Of a stretch of DNA of 64,000 nucleotides, positions 1 through 9,684 are shown one piece after another. Under the pieces are notes generated by a model. It was given only the letters and a program-made list of their open reading frames with translations, did not search any database and was not told the origin of the DNA. Within the stretch, counting starts at the first letter, position 1. Each line of letters begins with the position of its first letter. The translations under genes and the position numbers were made by a program. Source of the stretch: Prorocentrum cordatum (lineage: Eukaryota > Sar > Dinophyceae > Prorocentrales > Prorocentraceae); the NCBI GenBank assembly GCA_963575745.1, contig CAUYUJ010001337.1, positions 1-64,000 of the forward strand. Reading direction: 5' to 3'.

Positions 1-240
1 CTCTCTCTGTCTCGCTCGCAAGAGCGCAAGTTGGGGGCGCGGGTGGCCGGGGGGGGGGGGGGCGGCGAGGAGGCCGCCGCTCGAAGCTGGCCAAGCGGGC
101 ATTTGACAGGCAGGCATCTGGAGGTCGACGCGCGCAAGTTGAGAGACCTTGGAGCGGCTCACACTGGGGTGCCAGGGCGCGGAAGAAGCTGAAGGGCGAT
201 CACTGCCGGCTGGGCCAGCGCCGACTCGGAGGCGAGTTCG

Positions 241-1490
241 ATGCCAATTGAGCGACGGTGCCCCAGCAGAAGCCGACGCGGCTGCAGTCGACCAACACTG
301 AGCTTTTGCAGGAGATGCGACTGCTGTGCACCTGCCAGCAGGCAGGGGCACGTGATTCACGCGGCAGGCTCGCCGCCCAAGCGCAGAAGTACCCCGCCGA
401 GATGGCCGCGCGCGTGGCGCGCCTCTTCGCCGGCCATGAGCGCCCCGGCGACGACGGCGATGTCGACGAGGCTTCCACCGCGAAGGAGATCGGCCCCGAC
501 GTTGACGGCGCGGGGCGCGCCGACGCCGTGCGCTGTCAACGTCGGGGTACAATGTTTCCACCGCGCGCGCCGTCAAGCTCTCATCAGCCTGGGCCGCCCG
601 TCCAGCGCTGCACTTGCGACCGATGCGCAGCGCGCGCAAGCCCCGGCGGCGCGGGCCCAGGGCGCCCGCGTCTGCCAGCGCGAGATATGCACGATGCGCC
701 AAAGGCTCCGGTTCTTTTCCGGTAGCTGCGCTACCGTGTGATATGCGCTTCAACGTAGCCGACGGCTCCGACGACGCGTGCTTCGCGACGTGGAAGACCA
801 GGGGGCGGGAGATCTTGGCCACCATGAGCGAGCTTACGCGCGTCGAGGTCGACTATCCGACCATGGCGAAGACCTTCAGGCCCGAGACGCAGCCGTGGGA
901 GAAGCCTTGGATCAGTTGGGCTGGCAGCCCGACTTTGCGCGCATGGGCGCTGGCGGATCCCGCGCTTCGGCGAAGGCGCGCGCGTGGATTAGCGACCGCA
1001 ACATCGCGTTCAGCGAGTGCGCCCGAGGAGGAGCCGCCACCATCCCCGGACAGCTTTGCGCCCGACTCCCAGGAGGACAGCCCCGCTGCGACATGCACGG
1101 CAGTCAACGGCAGCGCCGGAGCGAACGCGCCTGCCGCCGAGCCGACCAGGGCCCACATCGAAGAACTGGCCAAGCGAAGCGTGGAATCGAACGACATCCT
1201 CGAGGGCCTGCCGAGCAAGAGGCCCAGGTTGACTTGCAAAATGCTGAGCGCCAGGAGCGACGAGGCCCAGGCGATCGCTGAGAACGCCGATGGCGACGCG
1301 CTACTTCTGCTCCAGGAGTCGGCGGAGAGAGTCTGTGCGCTCACCTACTGGCAGAAGGCGCACGGAATACACGCTGCGGGTATGAAAGATGCATGTCCCC
1401 AGGGGGTGCGATCGAAGACGACGAGGGCGGGCATCCAGGGCTTGGGAGTCGCATGGTGGTCGAGCCCCCCGCGCGCATATAAGAGCGAAC
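241..1490 (+). pseudogene. Decayed retroelement-like coding fragment
   Basis: The first part (258-470) reads KPTRLQSTNTELL, then a CTC cysteine pair, then AQKYPAEMAARVARLF. The order KPT, cysteine pair, alanine and YP resembles a segment that recurs in transposon-linked polyproteins of dinoflagellates; this is recognition from memory, not a search result. The frame breaks near 540 and again near 720, and two other frames (614 onward and 778-1281) stay open without a recognisable domain. High GC alone keeps frames open here, so openness is weak evidence. Positions 1-240 are GC-rich and show nothing recognisable. It may be the tail of an element that starts before the window, or just GC-rich spacer. 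Confidence 0.3.
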
Positions 1491-1496
1491 CGTCTT

Positions 1497-1620
1497 TAAT
1501 TGATTATCGTTGCTGTTGTTGCTGCTGTTGTCTTTGGTGTTGTTGGTGTCTTTGTTGCTGTTGTTGTTGCTACCGTTGCTGCCTTTGTTGTTGGCGCTGT
1601 GTTGTTGTTTGTTGTCGTCG
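1497..1620. repeat. TTG/CTG-rich imperfect trinucleotide tract
   Basis: The plus strand is dominated by GTT, TTG and CTG triplets with many interruptions. All three frames give homopolymer-like products (Leu, Cys, Val), so none is likely to be a protein. Confidence 0.8.
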
Positions 1621-1720
1621 TCCCCCCTGCGACCCGCGCCGCGACCCTGCCCGCGACCAACCCGCGACCCACCCGCAACCCGGCCCGCGACCCACCCGCG
1701 ACCCATCCGAACTTCTTATG
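1620..1720. repeat. GACCCACCCGC minisatellite, first block
   Basis: Degenerate tandem units of about 10-11 bp built on CGACCCACCCG. A second block of the same unit lies at 2660-2785. Confidence 0.8.
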
Positions 1721-1879
1721 ATTCACCTCCCCCATCCCCCCCTTTAGCCGGCCGATAGCAACCCCGCCGTCCTAACTGTCAAAGAACGACTCAAACTTAT
1801 TTTTTTTCTCGCCAGCATGTCGTCGAGTTGCGAATAGTGCAACGGGAATGGGGCGGAATGAACATCGCTTGGGGGCCCT

Positions 1880-2570
1880 AAGTGGGTGGTCGCGTCCTAC
1901 CTCCAAAAAACAATACAACGTCAACGTGTTTCTCGACAGCATGGGTTCTCTTGTCGGCGACGCTGCGACAAGTGTAGCAGGACTGGGACGCGGCGCGCAT
2001 CGCGCGCGGACGCCTGGCTAACCCTGCGCGGGACCCCCTGTCCTACCTTGCAGAAAAAAACACAGCAGCGTCGAGGTTATGTACTTTCTCCTCGTCGGCG
2101 CTGCGAATCGCGTGGCCGGAATGGGACGCGGCGCGCATCGCGCGGGGACGCCTGCTCGTCAACATGGACTTTCTTGTCGTCGACGCTGCGGCCCGTCGGG
2201 TTGAGGAGCTGGGCGGGCGGCAAGTCATAATGCTTCAAGCAAGTGCGGTTTGCCGACGGCGCGCCCCTTGTCGTGTCCACGTAGGAGAGACCTCTCTCCC
2301 TCCCTTCCTCCTTTTCCTCGTCCTCCCCCTCCTCCATGCGCGGCAGGTGAGAAACAATTGGCGGTGCATCGCGCGTGGCTGGAATGAGACGCGGCGCACT
2401 TCGCGCGCTGGACATGTTGTCGCCGACGATGCAACATGAGAGGCCGGAGCGGGACGCGGCGTACATCGCGCGCGTTTTTGTTTCTCGTCGACGTTGCTCA
2501 ATGCTCGGTAGGAGTAGGACGCAACTCATGTCGCGCGCTGAACGTCTAGCCGCCCGCGATATAACATGAG
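1880..2570. repeat. Degenerate tandem repeat with GGGACGCGGCGC core
   Basis: The phrases 'ctcgtcgacgctgcga' and 'gggacgcggcgcgcatcgcgcg' recur near 1940-2010, 2090-2150, 2390-2420, 2450-2490 and 2515-2560. Spacing varies from about 60 to 150 bp, so the array is old or was never regular. Confidence 0.6.
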
Positions 2571-2659
2571 CGACAAGCGTCGGACGCGACGCACTTGCTG
2601 ATTATGTTGTGGAGGGGGCGTGTGGGGTTGGACGGGGCCCTCTGGCTCGTCCGGGCTGG

Positions 2660-2785
2660 CTAAGTTGACCCGCGACCCACACTGCGACCCGCGCGCGACC
2701 AAATCGCGACCCACCCGGACCCGCCCGCGACTTGGCACGCAACCCACCCGCGACCCATCCGCGACCTACCCGCGACCCAACACCC
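2660..2785. repeat. GACCCACCCGC minisatellite, second block
   Basis: Same unit as the block at 1620-1720. The following 2800-3200 is unique-looking sequence in which no gene was recognised. Confidence 0.8.
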
Positions 2786-3204
2786 AAATTGTTTTACACA
2801 AAAATCGGCGCCTGCGGCGGGCTCGTTGTGTAGTTTGCAACAAATATGCGGGGGCGGCGGCCTTCTTCAGCGTTTCGCAGATTGCCAACGTCCCCGCCGC
2901 CCCCTCACTCATGTCCGCAGCTGCGAGGTGCTGCGGTGCAATTCCCCGCGAGGCCCTCTGAAGGCGTGCGAGGAGAGACTGACTCGGCATCGCACTGGTG
3001 CAGGAAAACAAGGACAATCGATCCACGGACCACCGTTTCCTGGCAGTTTTCGGGTCGAGAACCGTTTCGGCACACTTGCAGGCGAACCCGCGCCCCCTGC
3101 CTCCCTTTCCCTTCCCTCTCCCCCACCTTGGACCTGCCTCTCCATGGACAAGCTTATCCTCGTTCCGTGTTCCGCCCCCCCCACATTTTTCATGGGGGGG
3201 AAAT

Positions 3205-3345
3205 GCCGACACAAAAAATCGTCGAATCCCTGACAAGTATGGAACATATGGGAAATGGGGGGGAGGACGAACATTCAGAAATTGGGGAACAAATGGGGAA
3301 TCTTGGGATTTGTGTCTATTTATTCATGTGTCCCTGAGCCCCTTC
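3205..3345 (+). repeat. Dispersed 150-bp repeat, family L, copy 1
   Basis: The core is GACACAATGAATCGTCGATT, followed by several 'atatggga' phrases and ending in 'tgtgtatttatttgtgtgtcc'-like sequence. Other copies lie at 4455-4605 (reverse), 4965-5115, 7230-7345 and 61340-61505. The ends are not sharp. From 3345 to 3900 there is a pyrimidine tract (3345-3430) and then unique sequence with no recognised gene. Confidence 0.7.
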
Positions 3346-3914
3346 AATCCTCCCATCCCCCTTTCCTCCCATCCTTCCCTCCCCCCTCCCCGTCTCCCTC
3401 TCCCTTGTCCTCCCCTCCACGCACCCCCCGCGAAGAGCACGTCGCCCCCTCTTCGTTCCGGCGGACCTGCGACCTCACGCGAACCCTACCCCTGCGGATC
3501 TCTTCGACGCTGGGGTATCGGACGCCCCTGCGAGGGCGCACCTGGCTGCAGACATCTTTTGCATTATGTATCGCAGCCGGTGTTTCAGTTATCTGACCTG
3601 CAGGGGTAGGAACATCTTCATGGTTGCCTAGCGGCAAAGTCGGGACGGCGACGGCTCCGCCAGGGTGGACCCGCAGTCCAGGCTCATGAAGCCGCAGAGC
3701 GCGAGGCCCGACTCTTTTTTTCCGACGATCGACTTTCGATCCATCCCCTTGTCGCTGCCCCCTGCTCTGGGCGCCGGAGGCAGCAGGACATGGATAAAAC
3801 ACCGGGTTCGTGAGGCCAGATTCTTCTCCATGCCGCCGCTCTGGCCTCTCGTGGGGTCGGGGCAGCCCTGCGGGGCCCCAAGGTATACCACCACCATCTC
3901 CCTCGTTACCTCCC

Positions 3915-4390
3915 TCCCCCAGGAAGGAGGAGGGGAAGAGGAGGGTGGAGGAGGGAGGGTGGAGGGTGGAGGGGGTGGAGGAGGGGAAGGGGAGGGTGGA
4001 GGGGGGGGGAGAGGAGGAAGGAGGAGGGGAAGAGGAGGGTGGAGGAGGGAGGAGGAAGTCGACGTGGTGGTGGTGCACACTCTTGGGGCCCGCGGGCCCC
4101 GCGCGGGCCCGCACGGGGAGAGAAGGAGAAGGGTGCACGGGGGAGAGGGAAGTGAAGAAGAAGAAGAAGAAGAAGAAGAAGAAAACGAGGAGAACGAGGC
4201 AGGAGGAGGAGGAGGAGGAGGAGGAGGAGGAGGAGGGGGAGGGGGAGGGGGAGGGCGAGGACGACGACGAGGAGTGTGGAGGGGAGGAGGGTGGAGGAGG
4301 AAGGACATCGACGTGGTGGTGGTGCACACTCTTGGGGCCCCGCAGGCCCCGCGCGGGCCCGCAAGCAGCGGAGGACGACGACGAGGAAAC
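3915..4390. repeat. GGA/GAG polypurine array with a duplicated 54-bp block
   Basis: The plus strand is almost pure purine over most of 3925-4300. A GC-rich block, beginning GACGTGGTGGTGGTGCACAC, occurs at 4058-4112 and again at 4310-4363, so part of the array was duplicated with its spacer. Open frames across it are Gly/Glu or Pro/Ser homopolymers and are not genes. Confidence 0.85.
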
Positions 4391-4454
4391 ACGAGCACCA
4401 ACGGGGGGGGGGGGGGAGCGCACGCCGAGGCGGCAGGAGAGTTACTGGGGCCCC

Positions 4455-4605
4455 GGGGCACACAAATAAGTAATACACACGAGTAACAGGATTCCCCCAA
4501 TTTTCCCACATGTTCTGGGATCCTGCCTCCCCCCCCACTTCCCATATTTTCCTATGTGCTTTCCTGGGGATCGACGATGAATTGTGTCTGTGTGCTTTTT
4601 CTCCT
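4455..4605 (-). repeat. Family L repeat, copy 2 (reverse)
   Basis: Reverse complement of the family L core: it reads 'ggatcgacgatgaattgtgtctgtgtg' on the plus strand. It faces copy 3 at 4965-5115 across about 360 bp, making a large inverted pair. The sequence between them (4606-4964) repeats a 'gagcagggggcgtg' phrase at both ends and holds a 'cctcgagggcg..gttgttctcgcttcgcgc' block that recurs at 61676-61745. Confidence 0.7.
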
Positions 4606-4964
4606 CCTGGGAGAGGGCGGACACGCGGGGGCCCCCCTGCCCTCTGCGTCCGGCGGCGCGGCTGCTCGAGCAGGGGGCGTGCGCACGGGCACGGCTCACA
4701 TTGGGTCGGGCGCGCCCCTCGACAGGAGGAACGGCAAGGGCGCCCTCGAGGGCGGGAAGTTGTTCTCGCTTCGCGCTTCGCGGTTCGGTTCCGATTCCTC
4801 CTCCTCCTCCTCTTCTCCCCTGGGAGGCGGCGAGCGAGAGCGCGAGGTTGTTCGCGCTCCGCGCAGCGCGAAGCGCGAAGTTGGGAGCCCTGCTCTCTGC
4901 GTCTGGCCCCCGCGGGGCTCGAGCAGGGGGCGTGAGCACGGGCGCGGCTCACATTTGGTCAGGA

Positions 4965-5115
4965 GGAGAAAAAACACAGACACATTGAATCGTCGATTCC
5001 CCAGAAAATATGGGAAAATATGGGCAGTGGGGGGAAGACAGGACCCCAGAAAATATAATGGCGAATCCTGTTATTATGTGTGTCTTTATTTGTGTGTCCC
5101 AGAGCCCCTTCAGAG
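4965..5115 (+). repeat. Family L repeat, copy 3
   Basis: Forward copy, with the GAATCGTCGATTCCCCAGAA core near 4986. It is the right arm of the inverted pair with 4455-4605. The following 5116-5454 is unique-looking sequence with no gene recognised. Confidence 0.7.
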
Positions 5116-5454
5116 TGGTGTGTCAAAAATAGCAAACATCGTCTTGGAACAATTTCTCTACTATTTTCCATCGTTTGGGAATCTCGAAGGGGCTTCGCCC
5201 TCTGCCGCCAGCCCCCCTGTTACTAGTGCGGGCGGCTGCGCGGGGGTCTCCTTGGGGCCTCTTGGGGTCTCCTAGGGGCCGGGCCCGCGATGCCGCGGAT
5301 ACAGCGGGAGACCATGTCAAGAAACACCCTGCTTGTCTCCAGGCTGCCCTGGATTTCTTGGTTTTGGACGATCTCGCGATGGAAGGCGCGTCGTTCCCAC
5401 GCCACAAGTCAACGGACGTGCTGGGGTCTCAGGGTTGGGTTTCTTGCGAAAGGT

Positions 5455-5595
5455 TTTCGGCCACGCGCAGAGGGGGGTGGGAGGAGGGGGGAGGGCTTTT
5501 TAGAAGCACCCCTGCTTCTTAGCAGGCGGGGGCTTTCTCTGTAGACGCAAGGCCAGCGCCTTCTAAGAAGCAGTCTCCTTCTAAACGGCCGCACG
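5455..5595. mobile_element. Foldback element, family F, copy 1
   Basis: Begins GGCCACGCGCAGAGGGG and contains the self-complementary run AGAAGCACCCCTGCTTCTTA facing a second CTTCTAAGAAGCAG near 5560. Related copies are at 32170-32336, 57008-57158, 61130-61316 and 62050-62185. No coding capacity. It can fold into a long hairpin. Confidence 0.6.
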
Positions 5596-5599
5596 GATA

Positions 5600-5738
5600 T
5601 ACATTGTTTATTTTCAAGTATTTGAAAGTTATTTGATTTTGATGGGGGCCAAGATCCTTTCATTTCTAATTGCTCTATACTGGGCTTCTTCCTGGCCACT
5701 AGGGGGCCAGGAACAATTAGAAACGAGCACAATCAGAA
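5600..5738. other. AT-rich foldback just upstream of the retrogene
   Basis: Contains CATTTCTAATTG and TTCCTGGCC facing GGCCAGGAACAATTAGAAACG, with a bulge in the left arm. The motif GARCAATTAG-like sequence occurs three times within 40 bp before the retrogene, so the insertion site itself was a small local repeat. Confidence 0.6.
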
Positions 5739-5751
5739 ATGAACACAATTA

Positions 5752-5773
5752 GCCGTAGCCATTTTGGCTCAAG
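5752..5773 (+). other. Relic dinoflagellate spliced leader (DinoSL), full length
   Basis: All 22 positions fit the known consensus (first base D, here G, then CCGTAGCCATTTTGGCTC and AAG). It is not an SL RNA gene: the next bases are CCTCC, with no GT donor after AAG. It therefore marks the 5' end of a former mature mRNA. The first base coincides with the last base of the left direct repeat. Confidence 0.93.
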
Positions 5774-5864
5774 CCTCCAGCGGCCGCGCTTCGGGCGAGG
5801 GGGCGGCGCTCGACGCGCTGCTCAGGCGGGAAGCTGGGTCCTCCGCGGCGGCGCGCCTCCTGCG

Positions 5865-7118
5865 ATGGCGGCGGCCTGGGCGGCGGGGCGCAATGGCTGC
5901 GGGGGGCTGCCAGCCTGCTGGCAGCCCAAGGCGCTCAGGCAGCAGGAGAACCTGGTGTTGGGCCCCTCTGCGGCGAGACGGGCGGCCAGGCGGCGGCGCT
6001 TGAGGGCGCTGGAGGCCTGGTGCCATGCCGTGGCGGGCCCCTGCAAGCCGGGGTCATGGCAGGACCGCGAGCGGGCGGCCAGGCCCGCCTTGGTCAGCGC
6101 GGTGGAGGGCCGGCGGGTGGCGGGCGCATCGCGCCGGCGCCGCAACGCGGCTATCCACGCAGCCTGGGCCCCTCCGAGCGGCTTCCTCAGGGCGACCGCC
6201 GAGGAGATCGCGGAGGTGGCGCAGGGACCCCGCCTGGGCTTTCAGCTCGAGGCGGAGGAGGCCGAGCACGGGAACTGCGACGTGCGCGGCTTCGCTGAGG
6301 CTGTCGAGAGCGAGAGCGAGCAAGAGAAGCGGGCACTGGTGCCGCTCAGCGTGTACTGGGAGGCGAAGCTGAAGCCCGACATCAGGAGGGGCAGCAAGTG
6401 GCTCGGGGTCGAGGGGAAGGTCATCCACGTCGCCGAGCTCGAGCCGAAGTTTCTCAACCTGGCGCGTTCTCTTTCCAGGGCTCCTTGGCGGCAGCGGGGG
6501 CAGAGAAAGGAGGACGATGATGACGATGATGGACCCATCCAGGAGGCGTCGGAGGACGGCGTCGGAATGGGCAAGTTTGCTGGCACGGAGGTCGGCAGCG
6601 AGGACGAGTCGGACGGCGACGACGACTCACAGAGCGTCAACCACATGGCGTCGGAGGGCACCGTGCTCAACGGCGGAGGTGGGCTGGCGCCAGGCGTTTG
6701 GCAGGAGGCCGACCAGCGAGCGGAGGCAAGGGCCTTCGCGCACGGTTTGGCAGCAGGCTGGCGGCTGGCCGAGAGGGGCGGCCACCAGCAGACTGCGAAG
6801 GAGGCTGTGGAGGTGGCAGCTCCGCAGGACGATGTCGACGCGCGGCGCGGGGCGATCGTGAAGTTCTTCGAGCCGTGCGAGTGCGTGTCGCTGCTGCAGG
6901 AAATGCATCTGGAACAGCCTCGAGGTGGCGGTCAAGGAGTCGAGGGCGTTGGCATGAAGTTGGAGTCCGAGGTGGTGGACGCCAGCGTCGGCGCCAAGGA
7001 CGGCGTGCGCGTCTTCGAGGAGGTGCGCTGCTTTTGCGGAGTGGCCTTTTGGCTGCCTGCCGTTGCAGCTCGCGCGCAGCCGCGGCGCCGCGAAGCGTTG
7101 CCACGGCAAAAAAAATGA
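5865..7118 (+). CDS. Intronless open frame of the SL retrogene, unknown function
   Basis: The frame gives 417 residues from the first ATG after the leader (GCGATGGCG); an in-frame ATG at 5739 lies in the flanking repeat, before the leader, and cannot belong to the source mRNA. That leaves a 5' leader of about 90 bp after the SL. The protein begins Ala/Arg-rich (about residues 1-110), has a mixed central part around WEAKLKPDIRRGSKWL, and acidic patches near residues 215-225 and 245-256. No signal peptide, membrane segment or known domain was recognised. The only stop, TGA at 7116-7118, lies in the right flanking repeat after the poly(A), so the source stop codon was lost, frame-shifted out, or this is not the source frame throughout. 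A living gene and a pseudogene are both possible. Confidence 0.45.
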   Translation: MAAAWAAGRNGCGGLPACWQPKALRQQENLVLGPSAARRAARRRRLRALEAWCHAVAGPCKPGSWQDRERAARPALVSAVEGRRVAGASRRRRNAAIHAAWAPPSGFLRATAEEIAEVAQGPRLGFQLEAEEAEHGNCDVRGFAEAVESESEQEKRALVPLSVYWEAKLKPDIRRGSKWLGVEGKVIHVAELEPKFLNLARSLSRAPWRQRGQRKEDDDDDDGPIQEASEDGVGMGKFAGTEVGSEDESDGDDDSQSVNHMASEGTVLNGGGGLAPGVWQEADQRAEARAFAHGLAAGWRLAERGGHQQTAKEAVEVAAPQDDVDARRGAIVKFFEPCECVSLLQEMHLEQPRGGGQGVEGVGMKLESEVVDASVGAKDGVRVFEEVRCFCGVAFWLPAVAARAQPRRREALPRQKK

Positions 7119-7229
7119 GCACAATTAGAATGAACGACGTTTACGTTTCGCTCGGGTCATCCGCCGGGTCGCGGCCCAGGGCCTGGCCCGCGAGGCCGCG
7201 GGTACAGCGCTGTTTCTCGGGAGCGGAAG

Positions 7230-7373
7230 GCCACGCAGACAATGAATCGTCGGATCTCGGAAAATGAAGAAAACTATAGGATGTGGATGGACATCGAAAA
7301 CACTGACAAAGCATCGGAAAATTGGGTAATCCTGGGATTTGTTTGCATATATATATATATACATACATATATA

Positions 7374-7421
<48 letters not shown>

Positions 7422-7425
7422 CAAG
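7230..7425. repeat. Family L fragment (copy 4) running into a TA microsatellite
   Basis: 7230-7345 carries the ACAATGAATCGTCGG core and 'gatttgtttgcatatat' end of family L. It passes directly into (TA)n with GTA interruptions up to about 7425. Confidence 0.7.
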
Positions 7426-7429
7426 CCCG

Positions 7430-8160
7430 GGCGGGGGGAAAACCCGCCCCCCCCAAAAAAAAAACGGACTCCGGGTATCTGGGGCTGTGGGGCTCTTCGG
7501 GCGGGCCTCGAAGCGGCCCCCCGGGCCTCGCAAGGCGTTTTGCCAAGCCTTCGCAGCGCACCTAGGGCGTTCAGGGGGGTCATCGGAGACGTCCTGGAGG
7601 ACCTTAAGACAGCACAAGGCCGCTCCAAGAAGCCGTCATACCCCGAAAGATCGCTCCAAAACGTACCAAGAGGCCTCCAAGAGCACCCCCAAGAAGGCCC
7701 CAAGAGGCAAACATCATTGATTTAATGTAAGTTTTTGGTGAATTTGGGGTTCTCCTCTTTTCGGCTTCCCGACGCTCCAAAACAGCGGTCTTCTGGGCGT
7801 CCGAAGTCGCCTGGGAGGCTCCAACATCGCCCCGCAGCCATCCGAACGGGTTTCCAGGCAGTCCAAGAGAGGCCCAAAACGGCACACCAGGGGTCCAAAA
7901 TGGCCTTAAGAGAGCCCCGTAGCGGCTTGAGATGGCCCCAAGACGCCCTCCGAAGCATTCCAAATCGTGACCGGGGCGTTCAGGGAGACCGCGGTTAGAG
8001 GCAGGTTGGCCGTAGAACACGCCCAGGAGGCCTCCACAAGGCTTTAAGAAAGCTTGAGAATTTGGTGAGGCTCCCAGGAGCTCTCCAAGGAGGGGCCTCC
8101 GCAAAAAGAGCTGAGGAGGATGGGGAGAATGCCCAGGGTATGGCGACAATGAGGAAAAAT
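7430..8160 (+). repeat. CCAAGAGGCC-type degenerate array, block 1
   Basis: Built of short units such as CCAAGAGGCC, CCAAGACGGC and CTCCAAGA, interrupted at 7700-7790 by an AT-richer module ending 'ttttcggcttcccgacgctccaa'. The same module and units recur at 47.1-50.3 and 53.9-55.2 kb, and in reverse at 63.55-64.0 kb. Long open frames on both strands are by-products of the repeat. 8160-8310 is unique. Confidence 0.7.
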
Positions 8161-8309
8161 AAGCATGGATGTATGATAACGAACACCATTATTATAACGG
8201 CGATGCCAGAAAAGGCAACAAGGAGTTATCGTTAAAGTGTCCGCTTGGCCTTCCTGCCATTTCCGCCTGCATAACAGTCTTCAAGGACCAAAGTGCATGG
8301 CGCGAAGCG

Positions 8310-8376
8310 CCACTGCAGTCTTGTATATATGTATGTATATATATAGTGTATATATAGTGCATATTTATATGTACAG

Positions 8377-8428
<52 letters not shown>

Positions 8429-8490
8429 GTGTATGTATGTGTGTATATATATATATGTATGCAGATGTGTGTGTGTGTTTGTGTGTCACA
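8310..8490. repeat. TA/TATG/TG microsatellite
   Basis: (TA)n with TATG and TGTG interruptions, ending in a (GT)n run at 8466-8485. Confidence 0.9.
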
Positions 8491-8665
8491 GGGTCCCTGT
8501 AATTCTTCTCGCCCGCGAGGGGGGTGGCGCGAGGGAAGCGGCCTTCCCAGAAGGCGGGTTCGGCGTCGAAGACGCTTGGAGGTCGTCTTTGGCAGACCGA
8601 CCGCCTTGATGAAGCCTTCTTGGAAGCCCCGGGCCCCTTCCGAGAAGCTCCCGGCCTCCTTACAC

Positions 8666-8790
8666 ACTCCGCGCGGATTTTTTGGATCCGCGCCTAGGCC
8701 CCCCTGGGCGGCGTTTCCGTCTCCGCCCCTCGCGCGCTCCGCGCGCCAGGGAGTGGGGCCCAGCGCAGATGCAATCAATCCACACGGATT
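8666..8790. mobile_element. Foldback element, family D, copy 1
   Basis: Left arm CTCCGCGCGGATTTTTTGGA faces a worn right arm near 8756-8790. The middle carries GGCGGCG and GCGCGCCAGGGAG as in the better copy at 37164-37289. Confidence 0.6.
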
Positions 8791-8817
8791 GTCGAGTTCA
8801 TGCAGTTGTTTCTATTG

Positions 8818-8976
8818 TTCAGTCGGGCATGTTCCTCTACAGGAGGAACATTCAAACATAGGCCAAAAATAGTCTGGGGGCAAGTTGAGACTATGTTGGA
8901 CTAAGTTTGAACACTGTTTCAATTATTTGAATGGTTCCAGTAAAATCCGCCTATAGGAGGACATGTCCGACCTAAC
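8818..8976. mobile_element. TIR element, family J, copy 1
   Basis: Ends AGTCGGGCATGTTCCTC and its complement GAGGACATGTCCGACCT, with palindromic CCTCTACAGGAGG next to the left end. TCTATTG occurs just outside on both sides (8811-8817 and 8977-8983), a candidate 7-bp target-site duplication. Non-coding. Confidence 0.65.
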
Positions 8977-9290
8977 TCTATTGAAGAAGCCTCCTTAGAA
9001 GCCCCAGGGCCCTTCGGAGAAGCTCCTGGCCTCCTTACAAGGTTGCATTTCTCGCGGCACCTCGCCCCTGTGAGCCGAAACCCTAGGTGACCGACAAAAA
9101 ATGGTGTCCGAACGTGCCCGAAGTTGTGACCGAAAACGCAGTATGATCGAAATTGAAAATTATCTTGTATTCGAATTAAACATTTCGGTCACACTCGGGC
9201 GCGGTCGGACAATTTCGGGCGCACGTTTCGGTCAAGATTTCCAGGCACAGTTTTGGCCACGACGCATCCTTGATAGGGAGGAGACTACAG

Positions 9291-9476
9291 TACGTTCGCG
9301 ACGCTTCGACTAGCGGCAACCCCAGCGCGGGCGTTCAAGGTTGAACGCCGCCCGTGGCCCAGAAGCAGCCCGTCGTTGAACGATTCGGCGTTTCTGAAGC
9401 GGCCGATCGTTCAAGTTTGAACGATCCCCGCGGCGCCAGGAACCAACGCCGGGGTCGACAACGACGCGCACCTGCC
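9291..9476. mobile_element. TIR element, family B, copy 1
   Basis: Worn copy of a 190-bp element whose ends are TACGGCAGGTTCGTGTCGTG-like. Inside are the palindromic phrases GTTCAAGGTTGAACG and CGTTCAAGTTTGAACG. Better copies: 36126-36318 and 57489-57680. Confidence 0.7.
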
Positions 9477-9684
9477 TCCTCTGCGCGCCGCCGTCTGCTC
9501 CAGGGGTGCTCCACCCGCGCGTCTCAGAGGCGACTGCCCTGCCCAGCGGTCTCCCGCGTGGCCTGCTCGGGGCGCCTCCTGCCCCCGCCCTGGGTGCTGG
9601 GTGGGGAAGCCTCGAGAGCGCACCCCGGGAGAGGCGGGCGGGACGAAAGGGGGGGATTGGGAAAGGGGGTGTTACGAAATTGCT

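Larger units (their letters stand above)
5739..7128 (+). mobile_element. SL-tagged processed retrogene with poly(A) and flanking direct repeat
   Basis: Four hallmarks line up. There is a complete spliced leader at 5752-5773. About 1.3 kb follows that is open in one frame without splicing. A run of eight A (7108-7115) closes the unit. The direct repeat ATGAACACAATTAG (5739-5752) and ATGAGCACAATTAG (7115-7128) flanks it with a single mismatch. In dinoflagellates the leader is added to mRNA by trans-splicing, so finding it joined to a gene body in DNA implies reverse transcription of a mature mRNA and reinsertion. The 14-bp repeat fits LINE-type target-primed insertion, though the target is locally repetitive and part of the match could pre-date insertion. 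Confidence 0.8.
8608..9041. repeat. Direct 57-bp repeats bracketing two foldback elements
   Basis: The block containing GAAGCCCCGGGCCCCTTCC (8608-8664) returns at 8984-9041 with few changes. Family D (8666-8790) and family J (8818-8976) elements sit between the copies. Either the block is the flank of a larger composite element or a tandem duplication that later took both insertions. 9042-9290 holds no recognised gene. Confidence 0.6.

Noticed and set aside
3344-4952. Long Pro/Ser and Gly/Glu frames on both strands
   Set aside because: They are translations of the GGA/TCC array and its flanks.
5739-5741. ATG at 5739 as start of the retrogene protein
   Set aside because: It precedes the spliced leader and lies in the flanking direct repeat, so it was not in the source mRNA.
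5752-5773. An SL RNA gene
   Set aside because: No GT donor or Sm-site-like intron follows the 22-nt leader; the sequence continues as an mRNA-like body ending in poly(A).
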